NCBI RefSeq assembly: GCF_022921055.1
Contig: NZ_CP095062.1
Location: 124,001 to 188,000 of the forward strand
Length of the DNA stretch: 64,000 nt
Direction: 5' to 3'
Origin: Hymenobacter volaticus
GTDB lineage: Bacteria > Bacteroidota > Bacteroidia > Cytophagales > Hymenobacteraceae
Shown here: in pieces, positions 28,455 through 36,684 of the stretch
Layout: each line of letters opens with the position of its first letter
Numbering within the stretch: position 1 is the stretch's first letter
The notes under the pieces: model-generated
Told to the model about the DNA's origin: nothing
The model's input: the letters and a program-made list of their open reading frames with translations, nothing else
The model's database searches: none
Program-made: the position numbers and the translations under genes

Positions 28455-28826
28455 TCAACGAATTGCGTAAGCTCGCTGCAACCGGCGTGTTGAGTTGAAC
28501 TGTTGGGCTAAAAGCGTGCCCGATGCGCACACCGAAGGTTCGCGCAGCACGAGTTGCAGAGTGGCAGCGAGCTTGCGGGATGTACGACGGCAGCGGCCGT
28601 TACCTTTAGCTAAGTCGAGACACAAATTATCGAGGCGTTCTTCATAGACGAGTTGGTCTTGCCCATTGTAGAAGCGCACGATCGTGTAGTCGCGGGTGCT
28701 AAGGTTGGTTTCAGCGTTCCAGTAGCCAGACATGGCGGGCTTAGCAGGCGTTTGGGCAATGCTGCTTGTGGAAGTAGTAAAGCAAAGAAGGCTTACAGCC
28801 AGACGGAGAAGGAGAGCAATTTTCAT
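28455..28826 (-). CDS. Small secreted protein of unknown function
   Basis: 123 residues from the ATG at 28826 (MKIALLLRLAVSLLCF). A signal peptide ends near SIAQTPA and is followed by a mature region of about 100 residues: SGYWNAETNLSTRDYTIVRFYNGQDQLVYEERLDNLCLDLAKGNGRCRR. Two or three cysteines could form a disulfide in the periplasm. Similar small secreted proteins occur in Hymenobacter-type genomes without known function. An in-frame start at 28865 would place 13 residues before the signal peptide and is less likely. It is monocistronic as far as I can see. Confidence 0.55.
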   Translation of the reverse strand: MKIALLLRLAVSLLCFTTSTSSIAQTPAKPAMSGYWNAETNLSTRDYTIVRFYNGQDQLVYEERLDNLCLDLAKGNGRCRRTSRKLAATLQLVLREPSVCASGTLLAQQFNSTRRLQRAYAIR

Positions 28827-29254
28827 GGCTTGAATGGTATAAAAGTGGAGTAGATACTGCCACAAGCAAGGGCAGCGCCCACAGCAGCTAGAGACACATA
28901 TGTTCGTGAAGTAGTAGGCCAGATACTCTCCCTAATCGAAGGCACAGCAGGCGGTGAAGGGAGGGAAGCGTAACAACTGTTGCAAAGGAAGAGCAGGCCG
29001 CCCCGTTTTGCCTTTGCGTATGTTTCGCAAGCCTATGGCAATGTGGCATCGACTTTTGCGGATGTTGCAAAAGTGTTTGCAGATGTAACACACCAACATT
29101 TTTCGATTTTATTCGCTTGAAAAAAGCGTTACTTGCCATTGATTCGAACCGCAAGTTCAATACTGTCAGACAGATACATTATGCATCTTAGCTAGCGCTG
29201 GCTCTCGCTATACTGCGTTACCTCTCAGGTATCGCCTAAACCGAGCCGCTGCCG
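28827..29254. other. Intergenic region, divergent promoters
   Basis: About 430 bases between the secreted protein (minus) and the hybrid regulator (plus). A minus-strand open frame at 28888-29160 has an irregular Cys/His/Leu-rich composition and no domain, and I do not call it. No RNA gene was recognised. Confidence 0.35.
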
Positions 29255-32200
29255 ATGAACATTCGCTGCTTTGCTGTCCTGATCTGCTGTGGCCTGCTCA
29301 GCGGGTTGAGTAGCCTGGCTAAACCCGACCCCAAAACGGCCGTCGTCTCGGCCTCACCCGACAGTGCCTTGGTGCATCTTAGCTTTGCTCAGGTACACTC
29401 CGATGCTATGCAGCGGCTGGGTGGTACTCGGCGGTGGCGCTACCGGCCGGGTCATACAGCAGGCTGGGCCAGCCCGGCCACCAACGATTTGAATTGGCTG
29501 CTGGCCAGTACCGGCTTTCTATTTGGTGAAGGCCCTCCCGGTTGGCGTGGCACGGGCTGTTTCCGGCTGCGCTTCACTCTTGATTCAGCTTTACTCAGGG
29601 AACCACTGGCGCTGCACATTCTGCAAGAAGGCGCTTCTGAAGTGTATCTTGATGGTCACCTGCTAGGCCGTTATGGCACCATAGGCCATTCGGGCAGCAC
29701 CACCCGCGGAATGCATCCGAGATACAGCATGTTACCTTTTATGTTGAATGAGGCCGGCCCACACCTACTGGCTGTGCGCTACGCTAAGTTCGATTTCTGG
29801 CCCCCACCTTACGGCGGCTTGGCGTTGTGGGTGGCTCCGGCTAAGCGCCTACTGGCTGACCGCCTAAGCACCGCCCGGGTCGATGCCTTCAACCTTATTG
29901 GCTTTACCGGCAGTGGCGTTCTAGCCCTGCTGCACTTCTTCCTGTTTCTGTTTTACCGGCCCCAGCGTGCCAACCTCTACTTCAGTCTTTTCATGGGGGT
30001 GACCGCGGCCACAAGCTTGGCTGTGTATTTCCGCGCCTCGTTTATGGATGAAGAAGCGCGCTGGTGGGCCCAGCTCGGGTTTCAGGCTACCATGTCACTG
30101 AGCAATGTGCTGCTGCTGGCCTTCATCTATTCGGTATGCCGCATGCGTCTGCCGTGGCCATGGCTGGGGTTTCAGCTGCTGGTGAGCACCGCGCAAGTAG
30201 GCATGTGGCTGAGGAGCCCATTTGTCAACGGCAGCCAGATCCTGCCGGTGCTGGTTCCGTTGTTTTTGCTAGCGTGGGTCGACATGCTGCGCGTACTGAT
30301 CCGGGCCATGCGGCAGGGGCTGCCCGGCATCTGGCTGGTAGGGCTAGGCACGTTGGGCTCGATGCTCGTTCCGATTTCCGCCGACAGTTTGGCTTCGGTT
30401 TTCGTCACGGCCGGCTTTTATAACTACGCGGCCCACCAGTTCGTTATTCAGGTTTGCGGGCTGGTGCTGCCCATTTGCATGTCGATATATTTGGCACGCG
30501 ACTTTGCCGCCACCCGCCGCGACTTAGAAGTACAATTGCGGCAAGTCGAGCAGCTCTCCGCCCAAACTCTGGCACAGGAAGCAGAGCGCCGTCAGCTTGT
30601 GAGTGCACAGAACGAGCGTTTAGAAGCTACCGTGCAAGCCCGCACCGAGGAAATTATTGAGCAGAACCACACGCTGGCCACGCAGCGCGACGAAATCAGT
30701 GCCCAGGCCGACCGCCTGCGAACCTTGGACCAGGAGAAGACTCGCTTCTTCACCAATATCACCCACGAATTTCGGACTCCGCTCACGCTTATGCTAGGTC
30801 CGGCTGCGCAAATTACGGCTGGCACACGTGAATCAGCCACTCGTCAGCAAGCGGAACTAATACATCGTAATGCCCAGCGTCTGCTGCACCTCATCAACCA
30901 GTTGTTGGACCTGAGCCGGCTCGAAGCTGGTCCGCAGGTGCTGCACCTCGTGCCCGGCGAGGTAGTCGGTTTTGTACGGGGACTGGTGGGCTCGTTCGAG
31001 TCATTTGCCCAGCAACGTGGTCTCACTTATGGTTTCGAGGCTGCCCTTTCCACACTATATGTAGAGTTTGATGCCGATAAGCTGGAAAAAGTGCTTATTA
31101 ATTTGCTTTCCAATGCCTTCAAGTTCACTCCCAAAGGTGGTGAGGTAACGGTACAGCTACGGGCGGAAGCCGCGCCGGAACTAGACGCGCATTCTATGTG
31201 GGTAGAGCTAATGGTTCGTGACACTGGCTGTGGCATCGCGCCAGCTCACATGCCGCACGTATTCGACCGGTTCTATCAAGTTGATAGCACTGACACCCGC
31301 GAGCAGGAAGGCACGGGCATTGGCTTGGCCCTAAGCAAAGAACTCATGGTTCTACACGGCGGCACCATTACGCTAGCCAGTGAGGTAGGGCAAGGCACTC
31401 GAGTGGTGGTGCGGCTGCCGCTCCCTCTGGCAGCCACTAGCACCGTACCGGTAACAGCCGCTACGGGTCCAGCAGTCGAGCACGCCCAACTAGCTGCTTC
31501 TGGGTCCATGCTCGCCACGGCTCTACCGCAGGCGCCACTACTGCTATTGATTGAAGACAATGCCGACATGCGAGCTTACCTACGTACCATCTTAGCTGCC
31601 GACTACCAGTTACTGGAAGCAGAAAATGGGGCTGCTGGCGTAGCCCTCGCAACAGAGCAGCTTCCCGACTTGATTTTAACCGATGCTATGATGCCCCGCC
31701 TCGACGGCTATGGGGTGTGCCGAACGCTAAAGCAGGACGAGCGCACCAGTCATATTCCGATCGTTTTGCTTACGGCCAAAGCCGATCTAACCAGCAAGCT
31801 ACACGGCCTAGATACAGGTGCTGATGCCTACTTAACGAAGCCGTTTCTACGCGCAGAACTACTAGCCCAGTTGCGCAATCTAGTGCGTAGTCGCCAGCAG
31901 CTCCAAGAAGCGTATCGCCGCAGCTTAATCGACTTGCCTCCCAGCCCGCCTTCTATGGAACAGGTGTTCTTGGCGAAGGTACAGCAAGTGATAGAACGCT
32001 TTCTTGATGATGAGACTTTCAGTGTTGAGATATTAGGGCATGAGCTTGGTTTGAGCCGTACTCAGCTGCATCGCAAGCTCAAGGCCCTCACCGACCAAGC
32101 GCCCGGCGACTTTATCCGACTGATACGCATGCAGCGAGCTCATGAATTGCTAGCTAATGGCGCAGCTACCGTGTCGGAAGTCGCGTACCAAGTGGGGTAC

Positions 32201-32290
32201 AGCAACCCTGCTAACTTTTCTACCAGCTTTTCGCGCCATTTTGGCTACGCGCCAAGCAGTACGCCCCGGCACGTGAAAATAAATTCGTAA
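29255..32290 (+). CDS. Orphan hybrid two-component regulator with 7TM sensor and AraC output
   Basis: 1011 residues, intact. Signal peptide, then a galactose-binding-like extracellular domain (about 55-200; FRLRFTLDSALL, EGASEVYLDGHLLGRYGTIG), then seven hydrophobic segments (about 205-410), the 7TMR-DISM layout. A coiled coil (about 420-490) leads to HisKA with His near residue 504 (NITHEFRTPLTLMLGP), HATPase (NLLSNAFKF, DTGCGI, GTGIGLALSKELM), a receiver with Asp near 810 (PDLILTDAMMPRLDG) and an AraC HTH (about 910-1005; LGHELGLSRTQLHRKLKALT). It should sense an extracellular ligand and bind DNA directly. No SusC/D or glycosidase genes adjoin it, so its target is unknown. Confidence 0.9.
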   Translation: MNIRCFAVLICCGLLSGLSSLAKPDPKTAVVSASPDSALVHLSFAQVHSDAMQRLGGTRRWRYRPGHTAGWASPATNDLNWLLASTGFLFGEGPPGWRGTGCFRLRFTLDSALLREPLALHILQEGASEVYLDGHLLGRYGTIGHSGSTTRGMHPRYSMLPFMLNEAGPHLLAVRYAKFDFWPPPYGGLALWVAPAKRLLADRLSTARVDAFNLIGFTGSGVLALLHFFLFLFYRPQRANLYFSLFMGVTAATSLAVYFRASFMDEEARWWAQLGFQATMSLSNVLLLAFIYSVCRMRLPWPWLGFQLLVSTAQVGMWLRSPFVNGSQILPVLVPLFLLAWVDMLRVLIRAMRQGLPGIWLVGLGTLGSMLVPISADSLASVFVTAGFYNYAAHQFVIQVCGLVLPICMSIYLARDFAATRRDLEVQLRQVEQLSAQTLAQEAERRQLVSAQNERLEATVQARTEEIIEQNHTLATQRDEISAQADRLRTLDQEKTRFFTNITHEFRTPLTLMLGPAAQITAGTRESATRQQAELIHRNAQRLLHLINQLLDLSRLEAGPQVLHLVPGEVVGFVRGLVGSFESFAQQRGLTYGFEAALSTLYVEFDADKLEKVLINLLSNAFKFTPKGGEVTVQLRAEAAPELDAHSMWVELMVRDTGCGIAPAHMPHVFDRFYQVDSTDTREQEGTGIGLALSKELMVLHGGTITLASEVGQGTRVVVRLPLPLAATSTVPVTAATGPAVEHAQLAASGSMLATALPQAPLLLLIEDNADMRAYLRTILAADYQLLEAENGAAGVALATEQLPDLILTDAMMPRLDGYGVCRTLKQDERTSHIPIVLLTAKADLTSKLHGLDTGADAYLTKPFLRAELLAQLRNLVRSRQQLQEAYRRSLIDLPPSPPSMEQVFLAKVQQVIERFLDDETFSVEILGHELGLSRTQLHRKLKALTDQAPGDFIRLIRMQRAHELLANGAATVSEVAYQVGYSNPANFSTSFSRHFGYAPSSTPRHVKINS

Positions 32291-32416
32291 GGCCTTGGAG
32301 GCTAGCAGCTGGCTAACCTTTGTATCTAATGGTTGGTGAATCAGAGTCTTGAAGAGCAGACTCTACGACAATTTGCATTTGCTTGCAGGTGCTATCCACA
32401 TGCTACCAATGGCAAC

Positions 32417-32815
32417 TCACACCACTTGAGAAAGCCAATTGATGGCGGCCGCTTCTTCCTCGAACACCCGATACACCAACGCCCCTTTTGCTTGCTGCTG
32501 GATTTGGCTGAAAGAAAGGCGAGTAAACACATCTTGTGATAGTACCACTGCACCCGTAACCGGCCCGTAGGCCACCTGACGTGTCTGCCAGTAATTGAGG
32601 ATCAACAAGCGTTCATCTTCTGTAAATGGCAACAACAACCGCTGGTCGCTGAGCACCCGGTGCCAGTCGTAGCGCTGAAGCAGCCGCCCCGTGTGCGTTA
32701 AAAACCCTTGCACATCCGACAACGACCGTTGACCAGGATGGTAGCGCAACCATGCGTAGCCATCGGCATGCTCATGGAAGCGCCCCATTGCGATTTCAAA
32801 GTAGAGTAAAGACAT
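32417..32815 (-). CDS. Small cytoplasmic protein, STAS/SpoIIAA-like
   Basis: 132 residues without a signal peptide. A beta-alpha pattern with GYAWLRYHPGQRSLSDVQGFL, the charged YDWHRVLSDQRLLLPFTEDERLLILNYW, GAVVLSQDVFTRLSF and a closing YRVFEEEAAAINWLSQ is typical of SpoIIAA/STAS-like domains widespread as small stand-alone proteins in Hymenobacter-type genomes. No binding partner is known. It lies 37 bases downstream of the small VbhA-like gene on the same strand, so the two form a likely operon. The function is unassigned. Confidence 0.55.
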   Translation of the reverse strand: MSLLYFEIAMGRFHEHADGYAWLRYHPGQRSLSDVQGFLTHTGRLLQRYDWHRVLSDQRLLLPFTEDERLLILNYWQTRQVAYGPVTGAVVLSQDVFTRLSFSQIQQQAKGALVYRVFEEEAAAINWLSQVV

Positions 32816-32852
32816 GCAAAGAAATAAGGCTGTATCGACAGGCGCCGCCGGT

Positions 32853-33068
32853 TTAGGCTTGCTCGTGTTCCTGTAGGTAAGCCAGCAAATGCGGCAGGGT
32901 CATCTCCCGGCGTCCAACCCGGTCGAGTAGGCTGCGCTCGTAGGAGGTTAGTACTTGCGTGGTATCGTGCGTGAGTGCTAAAGCTGCCAATACTAATTGA
33001 TGGCCTCCTTGCTCGGTTCCTACAAGTTCGGGGTGCTGACTTAACCAGAGAAGAAGAAGGAATTGCAT
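32853..33068 (-). CDS. Small VbhA-antitoxin-like protein, second copy
   Basis: 71 residues. The N-terminus is hydrophobic (MQFLLLLWLSQHPELVG), then QLVLAALALTHDTTQVLTSYERSLLDRVGRREMTL-type sequence shares the same pattern as the 70-residue protein at 27962-28174. Both have LTH-D/G-T early, a two-helix spacing, and REMTL or GEMTL with a following L-x-x-L-E. It lies 37 bases upstream of the STAS-like gene. No toxin gene is adjacent. The start is the ATG at 33068. Confidence 0.5.
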   Translation of the reverse strand: MQFLLLLWLSQHPELVGTEQGGHQLVLAALALTHDTTQVLTSYERSLLDRVGRREMTLPHLLAYLQEHEQA

Positions 33069-33310
33069 AAGTAAATATCCTTTTATTCAAGAGTTTCAGC
33101 AACCTCCTAACCGCGCGGTTCGACCAAAGGCTATGAATCAGTGGTCCAATACCGAACTGGAGTCGACAAGTGAATACAGTAGCTGCTCGCTATAGCTACC
33201 CCTGTAGCTTTTCTAGCTTTAGAAGGCCCCGAAAACCAATCTTGTCGGTTGAGTTTTCCGGCTATTTTAGAGCAACGCTTCTAACCATAATCTGAAATGA
33301 TGGCGTGATT

Positions 33311-33328
33311 CTGAAACAATTGTTTCAG
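33311..33328. promoter_or_regulatory. TetR operator 1 (perfect 18-base palindrome)
   Basis: CTGAAACAATTGTTTCAG is a perfect palindrome 19 bases before the tetR ATG at 33348. A second copy with the same half-sites lies before the monooxygenase gene, so this is the likely autoregulatory site of the TetR protein. Confidence 0.75.
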
Positions 33329-33347
33329 TATTTGGGTTATGCTCGCA

Positions 33348-33929
33348 ATGGCTCGAAACGTAGAATTTATTCCTCAAGAAAAGGTTGAGAAGGCGTTACA
33401 CGTTTTCTGGCAGAAAGGCTACCACGCCACGTCTATGCAAGACTTGGTGGATGCGATGCAAATCAACCGCAGTAGCTTGTACAACTCTTTTCAGGATAAA
33501 CATTCGCTGTTCCTGGAATGCTTACGTAGCTACGCCGAGCTATCGCGCATAGACTACGAAGCCGTGGCCCGTCAACAAGGGCTCTCGGCGCTACAGGTCC
33601 TCGACCTTCTCATTGACCACATTGCGGAAATGACGGTACAACGGGAAAATGCTTGTATGAGCGTCAGGTCTTGCTTTGAAATGGCTGCTCACGACCCGGA
33701 AGTGCAGCGCGTTTTGCGAGCTGCCAACACCCGCATTGTTGCGCTGCTCCAGAATCTGCTGACAGCCGCTGAGCAAGCCGGCGACATTCAATTGCAAGAC
33801 CGCCCGGAGGTAGTAGCTAGCCACCTTTCCAGTAACTTCTGCGGCTGGTGGCACTCGTATCTCCTGTCTGAAGATTCTGCCTTGATAAAGAAAATGGCGG
33901 CTTTGCTTAAAGCCAGCTTACGAACTTGA
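33348..33929 (+). CDS. TetR/AcrR-family transcriptional repressor
   Basis: 193 residues. The N-terminal helix-turn-helix (about 5-50) reads VEKALHVFWQKGYHATSMQDLVDAMQINRSSLYNSFQDKHSLF, the standard TetR DNA-binding pattern. The C-terminal ligand domain includes a Cys-containing segment (NACMSVRSCFEMAAHD). The same order with AENACM-like motifs occurs in TetR proteins controlling oxidoreductases or responding to electrophiles. The start is the ATG at 33348 (MARNVEF); an in-frame start nine bases earlier is also possible. Palindromes on both sides of the gene suggest it represses itself and the flavin monooxygenase downstream. Confidence 0.88.
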   Translation: MARNVEFIPQEKVEKALHVFWQKGYHATSMQDLVDAMQINRSSLYNSFQDKHSLFLECLRSYAELSRIDYEAVARQQGLSALQVLDLLIDHIAEMTVQRENACMSVRSCFEMAAHDPEVQRVLRAANTRIVALLQNLLTAAEQAGDIQLQDRPEVVASHLSSNFCGWWHSYLLSEDSALIKKMAALLKASLRT

Positions 33930-33943
33930 TTTTTGTCTTTTTT

Positions 33944-33959
33944 TGAAACAACCGTTTCA
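33944..33959. promoter_or_regulatory. TetR operator 2 upstream of the monooxygenase
   Basis: TGAAACAACCGTTTCA keeps both half-sites TGAAAC and GTTTCA of operator 1, with a changed centre. It lies 54 bases before the monooxygenase ATG. Confidence 0.7.
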
Positions 33960-34012
33960 GAAAACACTTATTGCATTACCCTTTTCCTCGCTACTCTAAT
34001 TGACGTTTCTCC

Positions 34013-35059
34013 ATGGCTACTACTTCCATGTCCTCCATACCTTATTCCGTACTTGATTTGGCCGCTGTTGCACAAGGCAACACGCCAGCCGACTCGTTTC
34101 GGAACAGTTTGAGCTTAGCGCAGCACGCTGAAAAACTCGGCTACCGTCGTTTTTGGTTGTCGGAACACCACAATATGATTAGTGTGGCCAGCTCGGCACC
34201 AACAGTACTAATGGGGTACATAGCGGGAGGAACTACTACCATTCGGGTTGGATCGGGTGGCATTATGCTGCCGAACCACGCCCCGCTTGTGGTAGCCGAG
34301 CAACTGGGCACGCTGGCATCCCTTTACCCAAACCGCATCGACTTGGGCTTGGGCCGTGCCCCCGGCACCGATCAGGTTACGGCTCAAGCCATTCGGGGCA
34401 GCCGATTTTCAACCGCCCATGATTTTCCACGGGACATCCAGCAACTACAAACCTACTTCTCGGCCGGCAACAGCACTAGCAGTGTGCGCGCCATCCCAGG
34501 CGAAGGATTGGACATCCCGATTTACATACTTGGATCAAGCACCGATAGCGCCTACTTAGCGGCGGCCATGGGTTTACCCTACGCCTTCGCTAGCCATTTC
34601 GCGCCCGGGCAACTGCTATCGGCCATTGCCATATACCGCAGCAACTTCCGTCCGTCTGCATCGTTGGCTGCGCCCTACGTCATTGCTTGCGTGAACGTGG
34701 TAGCCGCTGATACCGATGCGGAGGCCGAGTGGCTGCGCACCACCCAGCAGCAGTTTGCACTCGGCGTGGTAACGGGCAAAAAAGCGTTGCTGCAACCCCC
34801 AGTAGAGTCGATGAGCGCGCTTTGGGAACCTGCTGAGCAGCAGTACGTGGAGCAGATGCTAGGAGTGTCTTTCGTGGGCAGCAAGGCGACGATCCAGCAA
34901 AGCCTGACGCGTTTCATCAAGCAAACACAACTAAATGAGCTTATGGCCGTGTCGCACATCTACAGCCACGAAGCCCGACTCCACTCATACCAGCTTTTGG
35001 CTGAGACTTTACAAGAAATACAGCAGCCTGAACCAGCTAATCAGTTAGTTTTCAACTAA
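34013..35059 (+). CDS. LLM-class flavin-dependent oxidoreductase (luciferase-like, MsnO8 type)
   Basis: 348-residue TIM-barrel enzyme of the bacterial luciferase-like superfamily, using reduced FMN or F420-type flavin. Family marks are [84 protein letters not shown] and the flavin loop [25 protein letters not shown]. The substrate is unknown. It follows tetR with operator 2 between them, so it is probably repressed by that regulator and induced by a small molecule. The stop codon lies inside the downstream terminator. Confidence 0.88.
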   Translation: MATTSMSSIPYSVLDLAAVAQGNTPADSFRNSLSLAQHAEKLGYRRFWLSEHHNMISVASSAPTVLMGYIAGGTTTIRVGSGGIMLPNHAPLVVAEQLGTLASLYPNRIDLGLGRAPGTDQVTAQAIRGSRFSTAHDFPRDIQQLQTYFSAGNSTSSVRAIPGEGLDIPIYILGSSTDSAYLAAAMGLPYAFASHFAPGQLLSAIAIYRSNFRPSASLAAPYVIACVNVVAADTDAEAEWLRTTQQQFALGVVTGKKALLQPPVESMSALWEPAEQQYVEQMLGVSFVGSKATIQQSLTRFIKQTQLNELMAVSHIYSHEARLHSYQLLAETLQEIQQPEPANQLVFN

Positions 35060-35111
35060 GGCAACAAAAAAGGAGGTCTGCTAGCAGACCTCCTTTTTTG
35101 TTGCCTTAGTT
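35054..35111. terminator. Bidirectional terminator, 58-base perfect palindrome
   Basis: The 29-base arms are perfectly complementary (core AAAAAAGGAGGTCTGCT with its mirror) and carry A runs on one arm and T runs on the other, so the hairpin works on either strand. It contains the stop codon of the monooxygenase (35057-35059) and separates it from the convergent serine hydrolase gene. Confidence 0.88.
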
Positions 35112-35295
35112 GGCGTTCCAGATGCTTTCAGCGGGCTTACTTCGTTGGTGTCTTCCTGGCCTTTAAAGGCCTTGCACCTCTGTTTACTGATCGATAGTTA
35201 TTTACTCTAGCTGCGGCATTCATCACGTTAATACCAGTAGGCAAGAGTATTCGCCCACGATGTTCGTGCGAATCGCATAGCAACGGCAGGAGCTG

Positions 35296-36468
35296 TTAGC
35301 TCGATTTCAGAGCGGCTAGAACGCGCTTGATTAATTCATTTGGGCTGCCGTCGTGCCAGCGCCACACAATAACCAAGTCATGCTCGGGGTCAATCCAAAT
35401 GGTATTTTGGCCCGCGCCAAGTGCCGCGAAACTAGTGGCGGGGGCATCAGGCCATGCTTTCTGCTCGGTGTTGAGCCACCAAAGGTAGCCGTAGTCGGGG
35501 CCGACGGGGCCGCGCGTGGTAGCTTGTTTAATCCAAGTAGGCGATACTAGTTGGCGCCGGCCCCAGCGTCCTTGCCGCAGCATCAGGTAGCCGAAGCGCG
35601 CTTCGTCGCGAGCACTAATGATTAGTCCGCCGCCCCAGCGTGTACCCCCACTCACTGAGGGCATGGTTTTGCCTTCCACGGTGGCTACGGCGTTGGGGTA
35701 AGGCACCCACTGCCAAGTGGATGACGCACCAATGGGGTCCATAATTTCCTGTTTGAGCACGGTTGGCAACGGACGTTTCCAGAGGCGCAACAGTGATAAT
35801 GCCAGCCGGTTGATGCGCACGTCGTTATACTCGTAATAGGTGCCCGGCGCTTGCAAGGCGCGCGGTTTACGCTCTCCTTTCCCGAAGGCTTCGTGGCCGA
35901 TGAAGTTGGCGTTCTTTCCCCATAGTTCGCCTTCCCATTCACTTGTTTGCCGCGCGTGATGCTCCCACGTAATAAGGCGATTCTGCTCGGAATCGTAGCC
36001 ACCGTCCTGAATGTACTTGGCCACTGGGTCGTGGATGTCTTTGATCATACCGCGGTCAACCGACAAACCCATGATAGTTGACAGGAAGCTTTTTGCGGCG
36101 CTGTAGGTGGGGTCTGGCCGGTCGGTTTCGCCCCACTCGGCCACCACATATCCATGCCGCAGAATAAGGCCATTGGTAGCAGCACGGCTCGTGGGCATTG
36201 GGCCCAGCAGTTTGCCGAAAATTTCCTCCTGCGTAGAGAAGTTAGGAGTCATCTGAGTGGTTTCCTGCGTGCGAGCAAATGCCACCGCTTCAGCCAAACG
36301 CACCGAATCGAAGCCAGCGGGGCCAGGAGCTTGGTGCTGCCAAGCTGCACCCGGTGCCGGGAAGTAGGTGTTCGAGTTGGCTGTGCTATCAGTTGAAGGC
36401 GTAGCCGGGCGCACACAGGCCGTCAGGGCCGGTAACCAGAGCAGTAAGAAGAAAGAGATTCTACGCAT
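35296..36468 (-). CDS. Serine hydrolase, class C beta-lactamase-like lipoprotein
   Basis: 390 residues with a lipoprotein signal (LPALTAC). The beta-lactamase/transpeptidase-like domain has the SxxK motif in SAAKSFLST (nucleophile Ser and Lys) and a Tyr motif in YEYNDVRIN, corresponding to Y-x-N. A late segment with GGGLIISARDEARFGYLMLRQGRW and YGYLWW is typical of the penicillin-binding-like serine hydrolases (beta-lactamase family PF00144). It may hydrolyse esters, amides or cell-wall peptides; true beta-lactamase activity is not implied. It lies downstream of the peptide locus and could contribute to it, but 216 bases separate it from the permease. Confidence 0.82.
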   Translation of the reverse strand: MRRISFFLLLWLPALTACVRPATPSTDSTANSNTYFPAPGAAWQHQAPGPAGFDSVRLAEAVAFARTQETTQMTPNFSTQEEIFGKLLGPMPTSRAATNGLILRHGYVVAEWGETDRPDPTYSAAKSFLSTIMGLSVDRGMIKDIHDPVAKYIQDGGYDSEQNRLITWEHHARQTSEWEGELWGKNANFIGHEAFGKGERKPRALQAPGTYYEYNDVRINRLALSLLRLWKRPLPTVLKQEIMDPIGASSTWQWVPYPNAVATVEGKTMPSVSGGTRWGGGLIISARDEARFGYLMLRQGRWGRRQLVSPTWIKQATTRGPVGPDYGYLWWLNTEQKAWPDAPATSFAALGAGQNTIWIDPEHDLVIVWRWHDGSPNELIKRVLAALKSS

Positions 36469-36684
36469 AAACGAAAGTGAAAAGCATCAGGCAAGCGCTA
36501 ACAGGTGATAAGGAAGCACCAGAAAAAGCAATGAAGCGAAGTTAAGAGTGGGCCTGAAAGGCACGCCTATCAGGAGCTATTTCGTGCTTCTTGTTATAGG
36601 AAGTATTTCCCACTCTAGCTCTATCCTCCGTGAGCTTTAAGCAGTTCGATTACCCGACACCTTTATTAAACTCTAGTCACGCTG

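Noticed and set aside
28888..29160. 90-codon minus-strand frame in the divergent promoter region
   Set aside because: No domain, irregular composition, and it would occupy the promoter region of the hybrid regulator.
35296..36468. Beta-lactamase resistance gene
   Set aside because: The SxxK and Tyr motifs fit the broad serine hydrolase group, but nothing indicates beta-lactam hydrolysis.
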